Below are positions 53,924-64,000 of a stretch of DNA of 64,000 nucleotides, one piece after another; the first letter of the stretch is position 1, and each line of letters starts with the position of its first letter. The notes under the pieces were generated by a model, which was not told the DNA's origin, searched no databases, and saw only the letters and a program-made list of their open reading frames with translations. This DNA is from Viscum album (taxonomy: Eukaryota; Streptophyta; Magnoliopsida; Santalales; Viscaceae): NCBI GenBank assembly GCA_963277665.1, contig OY728122.1, forward strand, positions 1,546,856,868 to 1,546,920,867, given 5' to 3'. The position numbers and the translations under genes are program-made.

Positions 53924-54226
53924 TTATATACAAAAATAATGTACATGAACATAGTACAACTTATTTGTTACATAACCCCTTAAAACAGCCACATAAGACC
54001 TAAGGGTAAGGTGTGTGATGGTGACAAACTCTTGGGGTGGCTCGGATAACATCGCTCGAGTGGTAATCTCTATCAACTTCCACTTTTCCCGTAGACGGTC
54101 TCGTTCAAGCTTGACATGGTGAAGCTCAGCTTGGGCTTGGTCAAGGGAGAAGCCCAAGGATGCCACCTATTTTCTGAGCTCTGAAAAATGGGCTTCATAT
54201 GGGGTAATTCTACTAGATGAGGCCAT
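53924..54226 (-). pseudogene. LTR-internal small frame, 5' LTR copy
   Basis: The ATG at 54226 opens a frame of about 100 codons ending at 53924. Its only internal stop is a TAG at codon 20 (54167-54169; GAG in the other LTR). Text: MASSSRITPYEAHFSELRK, stop, VASLGFSLDQAQAELHHVKL, ERDRLREKWKLIEITTRAML, SEPPQEFVTITHLTLRSY. The middle is rich in Leu, Glu, Lys and Arg with heptad-like spacing. The 3' LTR copy is open here and instead broken at codon 57, so both copies descend from an open frame. Homology to known proteins is not recognised. It could be a captured host fragment or a part of Gag trapped in the LTR. Confidence 0.55.
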
Positions 54227-54435
54227 CTCTTTTTTTGTCTGAGTAAATCGGATTTGTTAAGGTCCTATATTTATAATAATCATGTGATCACTGTTCAACG
54301 GCTATATTAACAACGGTCAAAATTCATAACATAAAACCAAAGAATTTGACATCTTATAAAAAAAATATTTTTCATAAAGAGACATTTAACTGGATCAAGA
54401 GGGATTTTCCATTAATGAATCTTTGGGTCGTTACA

Positions 54436-54440
54436 TACTA
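54436..54440. repeat. Target-site duplication TACTA, right copy
   Basis: Matches 43035-43039. Confidence 0.85.
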
Positions 54441-55699
54441 TATTTGATTTCCATCAAAAGTATAAGTTTATCTTCACATTGATAAATGATCATAGGTAGG
54501 TTCTAAAAATCTAAAATGACTTACCTTCCAAATAATTTGATGCAATATTTATGAAATGAAATAAAATCCATTCACAGGATATCATCATATTTATCCAGAG
54601 GGAGTGTAATGAAATTTACAAGAATTATGTTCCATTAAACATAAACTAGAGAAGAATATTAGATTTTAATTGAATCTATTATACCATTAGGGATTTTCAT
54701 TTTTTATTAAATATATAATCATTAAGGAAAATGATTTAAATTCATGGAGACATATCATCATATATAGAATTCATATAACTAATCCAAAATATGTTTCATT
54801 AATATTGAGAATACCTATTTATATCTCAAAATCCATACATTATCTTCAATATAATACTAAATCCTAAATAGTTTGTGCCATCATCTAATATTGTTAATCA
54901 GATTGTTCAGACATATAATCCAGAAATATCATTCACATGATATGTAAATAATGAACCCTTTTTTAATAAAACCATATGTTTGACCTAGGCTATCCATGAT
55001 CATCATACATTAAATTAAATAAATAATTATCATATAGAAACTATGAATTAACCTATGAATATCCTCATGTGTTTCAAAATAGGTAAACATTAAGGGAACT
55101 CTAATAATGAACTTGAATAATGATTCAGATATACTGGACGGTCAATTTTCAAGGTTATTACCCCTTGATGCATCTATACCCAAACCCTTCCCCTTTGCTG
55201 TAACAAAATGTTGATTTTTTAAAATGATAAACATAATCTTCTCTTTACCATGTCTTAGGTAATATTCATACACATATGAATACCATAATAGTTCTTATTA
55301 AAGTTTTCTAATTATAGGTTTCCAATATAACTAATACATACACAAATTATAACTATACCGACCCAAAATTTTAATACAAAAAATATCTCATCTTATTAAA
55401 TGAATATTCATTATATATACCTATATCATATTCCAGAATCATATTGGTCTACTGATTTTGGAAATAAAAATAAATTAAGAACTTGTACATTTATTTTATA
55501 CATCATCTCAAAGTTAGTTATCCAAAACATTCACCATTAAGATATGTGTATATGAACATGGACATAAAATTTTTAAACCATACCTAGTATATCAAATTTC
55601 AAAATATTGTGTCTAGGAATAAAATATTAAAACACTATATATACAAATCATAAAATAATCAAAGAACCTTATACATGAGAGAGTAAAATAGGACTAAAA
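54441..55699 (-). other. Remaining interior of the old gypsy copy
   Basis: By continuity with 42.9-43.03 kb this should hold protease and gag of the old copy on the minus strand. No DSG motif or zinc knuckle is readable. A faint primer-site-like and LTR-end-like stretch (aactataccgaccc, about 55352-55367) may mark the start of its 5' LTR, but the match is weak. Confidence 0.3.
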
Positions 55700-58600
55700 C
55701 ATAATTTTATGTCTTACTGATAAGTATATAACATATGTTTCAAGTAATCAAAGGATCACGTACAAGACTATTATAGAGTACAGGGATCACCCCCTATTCC
55801 ATCATATTAGTGATGGTCCACACCCAATACTATCATAGTATTCAACGTCCCTTATTGTACTCAATTCACTACCCATTCCAATCCTAACTATCTCATGATA
55901 TATCCATTATTACAACATGAATTAGAGGGATATATAATAATGAACCCACCATTCCAAAAATTATAATCCATTTATATGTGTTCCACAATATTACTAAGAA
56001 ATTCATCTTATCATAACATCTAAAATCAGAATAGTTTTTAAAAGAATTTTAACAATTCATTATATCATAACCCATGATAAATAAGAATGTTTCATAATCA
56101 TATAACCATAATTACCATGTATGGAGAACAAATAATCATGTTAACAATACATCATATACACAATAAATCATAAGTATCATAATTGGTTATCAACCTTAAA
56201 GATGATATCTTAAAAAGATCAGATATAAAATTTTGTGACGAAATTGAACTTTTTATTATGAAATAACGTCATTAAATATACAAATTTAATAACATTTATG
56301 GAAAAAATTCCATTGAAAATAAAATTGGAAATATGAAAAGGAATCTTCAAAACATGGAGAATTAATGATGTTAGGAAATTCCATTCATTTCGTAAATATT
56401 AATATAATGACTCATTTAACATTTTTAGTAAAATGTATGTAGTATGTTGTACCTAAAATTATAAGAGGACTATTTTTATCCCATTTTATAAAAAATAAAT
56501 CACAGGTAAAAATAAATTTTAATGTCCATTTTATAAAATTAATAAAATTCTTGAAAACATATTTAGAAAACATGAACCATGATGAAAAATTGTTTTTATC
56601 CTAATAATGCAATAAAGTCAACATTACAAAAAATTATAAATTTTATATCTTGAGTACATAAATAAAGGAATATAAATGAAAACATGTTTTCTATTGGGAT
56701 ATATATAGTAGAATAATATTTAAGGATATTATTGTGAGTTAGATCATAAAATGTAATCATTGGAAACATAATCATAAACAATCCTAGTAAACAATGCAAT
56801 TATAACATAAAACCCTTACCTTATATTATACATGCTTTAAGGGTAGTCTAGCCTCATGTAAAATAATTCTAAAATTCATATAATTCAATAATGTTAGGTT
56901 GGAATAATATAAAGATACATATGAGCGGTGAATTTTTCATTTTGATAATATTGGAAGATTCTAGCTATTTCCTTTGTTTATGATTAATGATAATGTGCAA
57001 CATTATCTTATGTAAGTAATTTGACTAGGGTATTAATAGGAAAGAAGTACTAAGATTTTTTTTGTGCTTTTAGGAACAAAGAACCCCAGTTAAACTCCAC
57101 AAACACTCTCTCTAATAGCATGGTAGATTTTACTTGTAGGGTCCTCCTATCACCAGACCTTCACAACTATGTGGAAAAATTTGGAGCGAATACCAAAAGT
57201 ATGAACAAAACCATATGGTTACATTATTGGAAATTACTTTCAATAATAATCAATATGATAATATGATTGTCTTCCACTACCGAGTCTAAGCTACCAATAC
57301 ACTAATAAATCAAATGTGTGTTGACTGAATTTATAAGATCTTGATCGCAGTTGTAGAAAATGTAGACAAAATATAGATCTTTTCCTTAATTATAAATTCC
57401 TTCAAGAGAGAATAGATTTTAATAAATACTAGTTTTAAATGATCTTCAATAACAGTACCAATAAACAAATAGCTACATGATATTGACGTATTTATATCTT
57501 TTAAGTGTAGTTTCCTCAATAATAAATCCATCTCTCGGTTATTTTCAGTAAAAAAGTTATGTATTTAGAAAGATGTTGACTAATAGAGTTGTATATAAAT
57601 TGGAAACACTACTAATGTTATATAGAAGTATTTCCTTCTAATCAGTAGATATGATTTGAGAATATCTCATTATAGGTAGTAATAATTCAAATTCAAATCA
57701 TTCAAGGGTTTCTTACCATTACTTATAAATTGGGAAAAAAATTAAATTAAATAGAAACCTTTTAATTGATCATAAAACATCATCAAAATGATATTTACAT
57801 CCATAAAGAGTGATATTGAAATCCTAGAAACTATCTTTAATTTTGAACCCATCATTGAAAAGTAAAATTTTGTGTTCCTTCATGTGATGACAAAATTCCA
57901 AACATAGACTTGAAATTATTTGGTTGATCAAACAGTATGGTTGATGTACCATACCATTGTTTTCAAACAATTTATTCCTTATAAACATAATGCATTTTAT
58001 ACCAAAATTCCATTTTATAAAATGATGTATTTGAACATAGTTTGGGGTTAATGAATAATAATTTTTCTATAGTGTTGGGTAGAAGATATATACATGTTAA
58101 TTCAAACATATGGTTTCTAAACAATACACTACACTTATAGTTGCAATCATATGGTTTGCACAGTTTTCTATAATAGTTTCAAAACACATTCATAATACTC
58201 TAACATGTATTATAACATGTAAATAAGAAATCCTTCCTAATAAATATATTCCAAAAAATACATAATTTAATTTTATCATTAAAAAACATGTGTATATTTT
58301 ATAATCAAAATCAGCTATAATTAGATAGTATTAATGAGATGATAGATTGCCAATAATCTATCTCTTTTGGAATATCAAAAAACCAATTACAGAAATTAGA
58401 AAATATTGGAATTTTAACCAAAAATGATATAATATGTTTAAAAATATATTGAAATTAAATTTTTTAAAATTATATTTTCAATGTAAACTTAATTATATTT
58501 AATTTACTATAGAAACAAGTAATATAGTCATGATTATTTTGTTTACCAAATTTTATACCCCTTTTTATATAAAAATTAATATATATGAAAATGGATTAAA

Positions 58601-59123
58601 ATAGTTCAATATACCACATAATGGTAAATGAATGTTATATTTTACTTTAAGAGGATAATAATACACGTTTCCTAGTAATAGAAATGAAAAAAATAATTAT
58701 AAATAGAAATATAAATGTTGGAATTAAAAAAATGTTTATAATTACAAGTGGAATGTTGGATAAAAAAAGTTCAAATATAATGGATGGATGAATGTTAAGT
58801 AGCATGTTTAGGAGAGTTTTTATGAACTAATGATGCTAGAAAATCCTGAAGTACATCTTTTAATTTGACCATCTATATTTGCAAAACTTTTATAAAAGTA
58901 GTCAGCCAACTATCTTCTAAAAATATGAGAGTCCAGACCAACTGTTATACTTTCAATCAGATTTACATAAAAAAGTAATGCATATTTTCCTCATTCTAAT
59001 GAAACTAATAATTGTATCACTTAACTAATTGGGATGTAATCAGACTCCTTGTCTAGATGACGTTAACTTCTCGACAATATCTCTTTCATTATATAAAATA
59101 ACATTTTGAGGTGCATTGTTACA
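55700..59123 (-). repeat. 5' LTR-like half of the old gypsy copy
   Basis: Homologous to 36.2-40.2 kb (anchors listed under the element). The right edge is placed at gttaca (59118-59123), which on the minus strand reads TGTAACAATGC, a standard gypsy LTR start. The left edge may lie further left, near 55.36 kb. Confidence 0.4.
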
Positions 59124-61328
59124 CTGAATATAGTGTATCCTAAAATTCATATATTAAATTAAAAATATAATTTATTTAATCCATATAATTATTTATGGTT
59201 ATTTTTTATAATTAATCAGAAATGATTTGAATTAATAAGAATTTTTCCCCATTAATTAAATCGGATTCTCAAATATATTCTTTTAATAAGCAAAATCTAT
59301 TTTTGAGAAATATTCTGCTTTTATTTTTAAAAACATATCATAGATTTCTTATTTAAAATAATCAAAATATTTCATGGTAACATTGTTTTCTATTTTATTA
59401 GTAGTTGTGTCAGAACAACATCGATTTCTTCTTTAGAAATTGTCTAATTCCTCAAATATTCTAAATTTCTTCATGAATATTCTAGTTGATGTTGTAAATA
59501 CGATTTCTCACCCGTTATTTTGTTAAACATGATTAGTATATCTTTTATATAATGATTTAGGGATCATAATAATCTTATTATTTGTGCTATGTTTGATGGC
59601 CTCCTCAATAATATCTAGTGGAATTCTTGTATTTTTTTAACTATAATTACAATAGATGTTATCAAGAACATAGTATTATCTTTTTTTAAATAAATTTTTC
59701 TATCAAAGGATATCGAATTGGCATATGATATTTTATTCTCATCTTTTTTAGTGGTTTAAACTATTGAAATTTGAGTTTTATAATTTCCATAAACTAATTT
59801 CAGAATTGGTTCTTTTTCTGGAGCCACATGTTCTTCCTAAAGATGACTATTTTCTTGATGTTCAACTTGATAGATTGTTACTCCTACAAACATTGATGGA
59901 TTTTATTCTCTAGGTCCATTAGTATCAAATAAAAGGTTCTCAATAGTAGGTTTTTCTCTCTTTCTAGGTTGGGTGACGAGGAGAGAATTTTGAAATTCAC
60001 CATGCTGAACAACATATTGATCAGAGGTATTGTGTATGAGTCTCATTTGTATTAGTTGAACAACATCTTCCACTATGGACTCTCTAAATTCTTCATTTGA
60101 CAGATGAACTAATCTATATTATTTCAAATTCCATTACTCTCCATGATCGATTGTTCTAGATGGTTCTTAGTCACCATTTCCAACATGAATCAATTTTCAA
60201 TTTAAATTACTCCATTAGAAATCAAAAATTCATAAATTACCACCATTAAGAATGTTTCTATGGTGACACATAGTTCCATCATCTTTTTGGAGAATTGTAT
60301 TCCTTACATAAAAAATAATATAAATTATTTGACTCTTGGTATAATAAAACATCATTTCCTATGATTGACCACATTGATTCAGACATAAAATAATATACCA
60401 AGATAAGATAATCTTTATATTACTGATGAAAAAAACCACACACACGTTTCAGGATAAATAATATTTTATAATTCTGCCATTATTTGTATGATTTTATACT
60501 AGATGAACCTAATGATTATCTTCTGGTCTACCACATGATCCTTAACAATAATTTTCCAAAATTTTGGGGGATGAAAACTAAATGACATAATATCTTCTGA
60601 CATGTGTTCCTTATTTCCATTAAATCTAAGATTAATTTGAAATAATCATTCCTGATTATATTTTTTTATATTTTAATTTTATGATGAGGAAGTGGAAAAT
60701 TCTTAAACATATTATCATGATGTGATGAATTTATCTGTTTTTTATAAATTAAATTGAATATTCTTATCGAATTTCTCTAGAATTAACATAAAATTAAATT
60801 CAATAGTCGCTTTATTAAAAATGAATTCAAAATCATGAAAAGTGATGGATTTAATTAGTAACATATTTTACACATAATTCCATTCAATATTTACAAAATT
60901 TCATTGAAGAATATTTCTTAATGTGGCATAATTACATATTGAGTCAATTTTTTCACCATCATAATTTCTCTTTTTCTTCTGCATCTATATGAATATGAAA
61001 GTAGAATGATATGATTCTAGTGTTTTGATAGAAGTTGAGATATCTAAATGGAGAAAGGATTATAAATCAACAGGTATGTTAGAGAAAGAAATATAGGAAG
61101 GGTTTTTGTATAGGATTGGATGATTCAGTTATATTTTCCCATGGATATTTACAAATAATAATCATTTTTGGTTTCCATAATTTGAAATTGGCATAATTTT
61201 CCAAAATCAAAATAAATTATTTTTTTCATTTAACATTCCTATTAATAAATAATATAAGAAAAAAATTAAAACTATTATGATATAAATTGATGAAATAAAT
61301 TAACCAACATTTATTTAAAATTTAATAT
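59124..61328. other. Unassigned DNA, probably including the 3' end of the copia element
   Basis: No domain recognised. The 3' LTR of the minus-strand copia element should begin somewhere here, but no terminus was found. A 68-codon open stretch on the minus strand (about 60118-59912), hydrophilic and containing QPRKREKPTIENLL, matches no family I know. Confidence 0.3.
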
Positions 61329-61598
61329 TCATAATTCCACCTTCTTAAAATATAAACATGAAGTGGTAAGTAGTTTAGTAATAATATATGCAAGTTGATA
61401 TTCGATATTTAAAAAACCTAATGTTATATCCATTTTATATACAATATGTATTGGAAAATTATTCCTTATATAAATATTCTTAGTTTTTGAATGACATATA
61501 GAAATTTTGAACATATTAATTTCAATGGTATTATCACATAAAATATGTATATTAGTAACATAAAGTACAAAGTCTAGATAGTTTTCATTTTTACGCAA
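61329..61598 (-). pseudogene. Ty1/copia RNase H remnant
   Basis: An 89-codon open frame reads, in order, IHILCDNTIEIN, CHSKTKNIYIRNNFPIHIV, DITLGFLNIEYQLAYIITKL, corresponding to the copia RNase H end (vyCDNxSAI, HxRTKHIEIxxHFIR, vxTxxQLADIFTK). The catalytic Asp of the CDN motif is present. The frame is the same as the RT active site 650 bases upstream, which supports one pol gene. In copia elements this domain degrades the RNA template after cDNA synthesis. Confidence 0.85.
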
Positions 61599-62900
61599 AA
61601 CATATGAACAAAAAAATCCATCAGATATATATTCTCCTTTGGTTATTGATAGAGAAACTAAATGTTGTTTATTACATAACCATGAAAGTAATAGTATTTT
61701 ATAAAATGTGATTGGTTACCTAGGTTCTTTTAATATCTAACCTAGATACTCCAATATCTTCATTTAAATATTATATTAAATTAAAATAAATTGTTTTTGG
61801 GTAATGTAGAAATTGAAAAGTATATCATTTTATATTTCCAAAAACTAATTTAATAATATTATCGTAGGAATCATTTGGAATTTATAAAAATCTTGAACCT
61901 AACAATTAATAAATTATCATATATTTTATTATTTCTATATTATATAAAAAACTAAAATCGTACCTCATATAACATGTTGTCTATTAGTTTTAAAGCTTCC
62001 TCTAAATAATGATTAACATTAGCACCCATGGTATTTTTGTATGACTTACTGCTTTCTAGTACAAAAATTTTCAACAAATATATAATATATTTTCCTTGAT
62101 TTATATCATGGCCATATTCTTTTTGAGAAATTATAAATCATAGAATGAAATGTAATTATCCCATCATAGTCATTTCAATTTCATTTGGAATAAAATTTGA
62201 AAAATATTTACAATGTTATTTATTTTTTTTATCTTAAAATAACATCATCAACAAAAATTTTCCCACCATGATATTAGAGAAAATGGTCATATTACAAATA
62301 TTTTGACCTTATAATACTATAGAAAATCCATCTTACACTAATAATGTACTCAGTTTTCATACTAATCTCTTGATGTTTGTTTATGGTCTTACAGAGCTTT
62401 ATTGTGTTTATAAAATGAATATTTTATATGTGGTTTTTTAAAACCACATTTGTGTAAAATATAATATTCCCCTCTTAAATATCCATTAAAAAGGAATATT
62501 GTAAAACCATATTATATAATTTTATATTTATATTATATTCATAAGATGGAAAGATTCCAATTGCCTCGAATTTAGAAACAATTGACAAGGTTTTATCATA
62601 GTTTATACCATCTTTCTGATTGTATCATTTTCCAACTAATCTTTATTTATTTGAATTAATTATCCCATGATCTTATTTCATGTTTCTAAAACCTAATTGG
62701 TTCTTATAATTTTATAATTGGTTGGTATGTCTACTAATTCCCATAATTTATTTGAAATGTACAAATTATTTTATTCTATTAAATAAATTAACCAAATTTA
62801 ATTTGTTAAAGAAAATTTATTAGTTGTATGATCTAATTGTGATAGAAAGGATAAAAATTAGATATGTTTCCTAAAATTGTTCAAGTTCTTATACGAGTTA
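61599..62900 (-). pseudogene. Ty1/copia reverse transcriptase remnant
   Basis: The active site KIFVDDVI (Asp-Asp codons at 62244-62249; copia YVDD) is in the same frame as the RNase H. Upstream the text SFLMDI-EGNIIF (about 62500-62460) matches the copia TAFLNGdLeEeI block after the first catalytic Asp, and IKLCKTINKHQEISM follows. Between these motifs are several stops, so no long frame remains. Spacing from integrase (399 codons from RTILN to VDD) and to RNase H (about 250 codons) is normal for copia. Confidence 0.7.
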
Positions 62901-63104
62901 CTAAAACTCCTACAACTATTTGTAAAGGATGATCCTGTAATGTTATAAAATATCTTGGTAAGTCTTGTTTAGGTTATTCTATCTTATGTTATTATGTACT
63001 AGAATGAATATCATTTAAATTATTTTCAAAAAAAATATGAGGTTATTCATGAATCATATTTATAAAAATTTTAACAATTTTATCTTTTTTATAATTCTTT
63101 TTAT

Positions 63105-63596
63105 TAGAAGATCACTTTCCTCAATCTTCACATGAACTAAATTCTCAAAAATCATTTAAATTTTATTATACACTTTATAGACTTTAGAACTAGTAGGATA
63201 TCATATAAATATTCCATCATCATTCATTGGATCATATTTACCAATAATTTCATTTTTATTTATTAAATCCACCTAGAATCAACATAATTTAGGTTACATC
63301 ACATTAGGATATCTATTATTAAATTATTCATAGAGTTCCTCTTTAATAAGGGGTCTTATTGAAACTCTATTCATTATATAGAGAGCTGTGTTACCAGATT
63401 CTACACAAATATATGTTGGTAGACTACATTCATTCAATATAGTCCTTTCTATTTATTAAATAGTTTTGTTTCAAATTTCAATAATTCAATTTTTGTTATG
63501 TTGTTCAAGGTGATGAGAATGTGTTATTAATAAATATTTTGGAGAAAAAAATATTAAACTCATGATTCTGAAATTCTCCACCATTATAACTTCTTA
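63105..63596 (-). pseudogene. Ty1/copia integrase remnant
   Basis: From upstream to downstream: RSYNGGEFQNHEF (about 63596-63560; family RSDNGGEF, with the catalytic Asp replaced by Tyr), FSSP-TT-QKLNY (family FSAPRTPQQNG), NRKDY (family ERKNR), a frame change, then RTILNECSLPTY, SGNTALYIMNRVSIRPL and KEELYE (family ARTMLN, NTAxYxxNRxxIRP, TPYEL), and finally GKYDPMNDDGIFI, YPTSSKVYKVYNK, ENLVHVKIEES (family GKFDxKSDEGIFLGYSxxSKAYRVxNK). These make up the integrase core and C-terminal part. The style suggests a SIRE-like or related copia lineage, but that is a guess. Confidence 0.85.
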
Positions 63597-64000
63597 ATAA
63601 AATTATTTTAAAATCATTTTCTTTTTGAAAATTTATACAAAACATTCAAAAATATTAAATACATAAATATTTTTTTTTGAAGTTAATCCCATGTAAATTT
63701 TAAAAAATAATCATTTATCTTGAAAACATATAATTTTTCAGAAAAATTTTATATGCTTAAAGCTTCTAAAAAATAAATGTGACTAGGTTCAAGTGGTTTA
63801 TTAGAATAAAATTTATTAAATTTTGTAAATATAATTTTTTTCCCAATTTTTTGTAAATAAAAAAATTTATCATTATCAAATTTTCACGTTGAAAATTACA
63901 AATATTAGTTATTTCATTGAAAATTTATAAAATGTGAATATATTAAATTTTCAAGTCTAATATAATTGATCCATGATTAATTTGTCTTAGTAGTAAAAAA
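63597..64000 (-). other. Upstream copia sequence running off the window
   Basis: By position this should contain the start of the integrase core, its zinc finger and the protease. Stops are dense and no motif could be assigned. The element almost certainly continues beyond 64000. Confidence 0.35.

Larger units (their letters stand above)
43040..54435 (-). mobile_element. Tekay/Del-like chromovirus, nearly complete, carrying a nested CACTA element
   Basis: This is a minus-strand Ty3/gypsy element with both LTRs (51782-54435 as 5' LTR, 43040-46731 as 3' LTR), primer site, gag, protease, RT, RNase H, integrase, chromodomain and polypurine tract in canonical gypsy order, flanked by TACTA duplications. 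Without the 1037-bp CACTA insert and its 3-bp duplication the left LTR is 2652 bp, against 2654 bp for the right. The internal part is 5050 bp. The protein tail with FHVSLLRKY, LSYEEQPVKIL and VLWRNHKFEEVTWE is typical of the Tekay/Del branch of chromoviruses. At least ten in-frame stops and two frameshifts make it non-autonomous now. Its GC content is clearly higher than that of the surroundings. Confidence 0.93.
51782..54435 (-). repeat. 5' LTR of the Tekay-like element
   Basis: It is 2654 bp. On the minus strand it starts TGTAACGACCC and ends GGGTTGTCATA. It is intact apart from substitutions and lacks the CACTA insertion, so it preserves the empty site. The outer base pairs are TG and TA, not TG and CA, and the other LTR has the same TA end. 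Confidence 0.93.
36200..59123 (-). mobile_element. Old minus-strand Ty3/gypsy copy, split by the young element
   Basis: Decayed gypsy RT and RNase H (41640-43034) stop exactly where the young element's TACTA duplication begins. LTR-like halves homologous to each other lie on both sides: about 36.2-40.2 kb and 55.7-59.1 kb. Anchor pairs include tcatgacatatac with tcatgatatatcc just upstream of agggatata (36502 / 55926), aattcattatagtataacacatgg with aattcattatatcataacccatg (near 36632 / 56053), and ccagacct (37386 / 57153). Outer ends, primer site and polypurine tract are not resolved. The interior right of the insertion (54441-55699) is too short for full protease plus gag, so gag is probably deleted or my LTR boundary is wrong. 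Confidence 0.55.

Noticed and set aside
1..64000. CRISPR arrays, operons, phage or bacterial genes
   Set aside because: None seen. Repeats are LTRs, subterminal transposon motifs or microsatellites, and all protein remains are plant transposon types.

Overview
The window is AT-rich eukaryotic DNA, roughly three quarters A+T. It reads as an intergenic stretch of a large, transposon-filled plant genome. The evidence for a plant is a chromodomain-bearing Ty3/gypsy polyprotein of Tekay/Del type, two tRNA-iMet-type primer sites, Ty1/copia pol remains, a CACTA DNA transposon and a DUF4283-type ORF1 remnant. I found no intact host gene, no rRNA or tRNA gene and no CRISPR array. The species cannot be named from sequence alone.

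Layout. 1-1266: unassigned. 1267-12384: a + strand non-autonomous Ty3/gypsy-type element with two 4.4 kb LTRs around a 2.3 kb interior that keeps only decayed gag zinc knuckles and a tRNA-derived SINE-like insert. 12806-15064: a decayed LINE-type ORF1 copy. 16225 to about 19.7 kb: a very decayed copia copy, with the protease motif as the only firm landmark. 19.7-36.2 kb: no recognised feature beyond microsatellites and a small inverted repeat.

From about 36.2 to 59.1 kb there is a three-layer nest. An old minus-strand gypsy copy (LTR-like halves at about 36.2-40.2 and 55.7-59.1 kb, RT/RNase H remains at 41.6-43.0 kb) was split by a younger Tekay-like element at 43040-54435 with a 5-bp TACTA target duplication. 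The 3' LTR of that element was then hit by a 1037-bp CACTA transposon at 43262-44298 with a 3-bp ATA duplication. 61.3-63.6 kb holds minus-strand copia integrase, RT and RNase H remains, probably running off the right edge.

The genes form no cellular pathway. The only functional set is the retrotransposon machinery gag-protease-RT-RNase H-integrase-chromodomain, which has at least ten nonsense codons and two frameshifts and so cannot make its proteins. The most unusual points are a reading frame of about 90 codons inside both LTRs of the young element, tandem tRNA-like modules inside the CACTA element, and LTR-pair divergence dominated by transversions.
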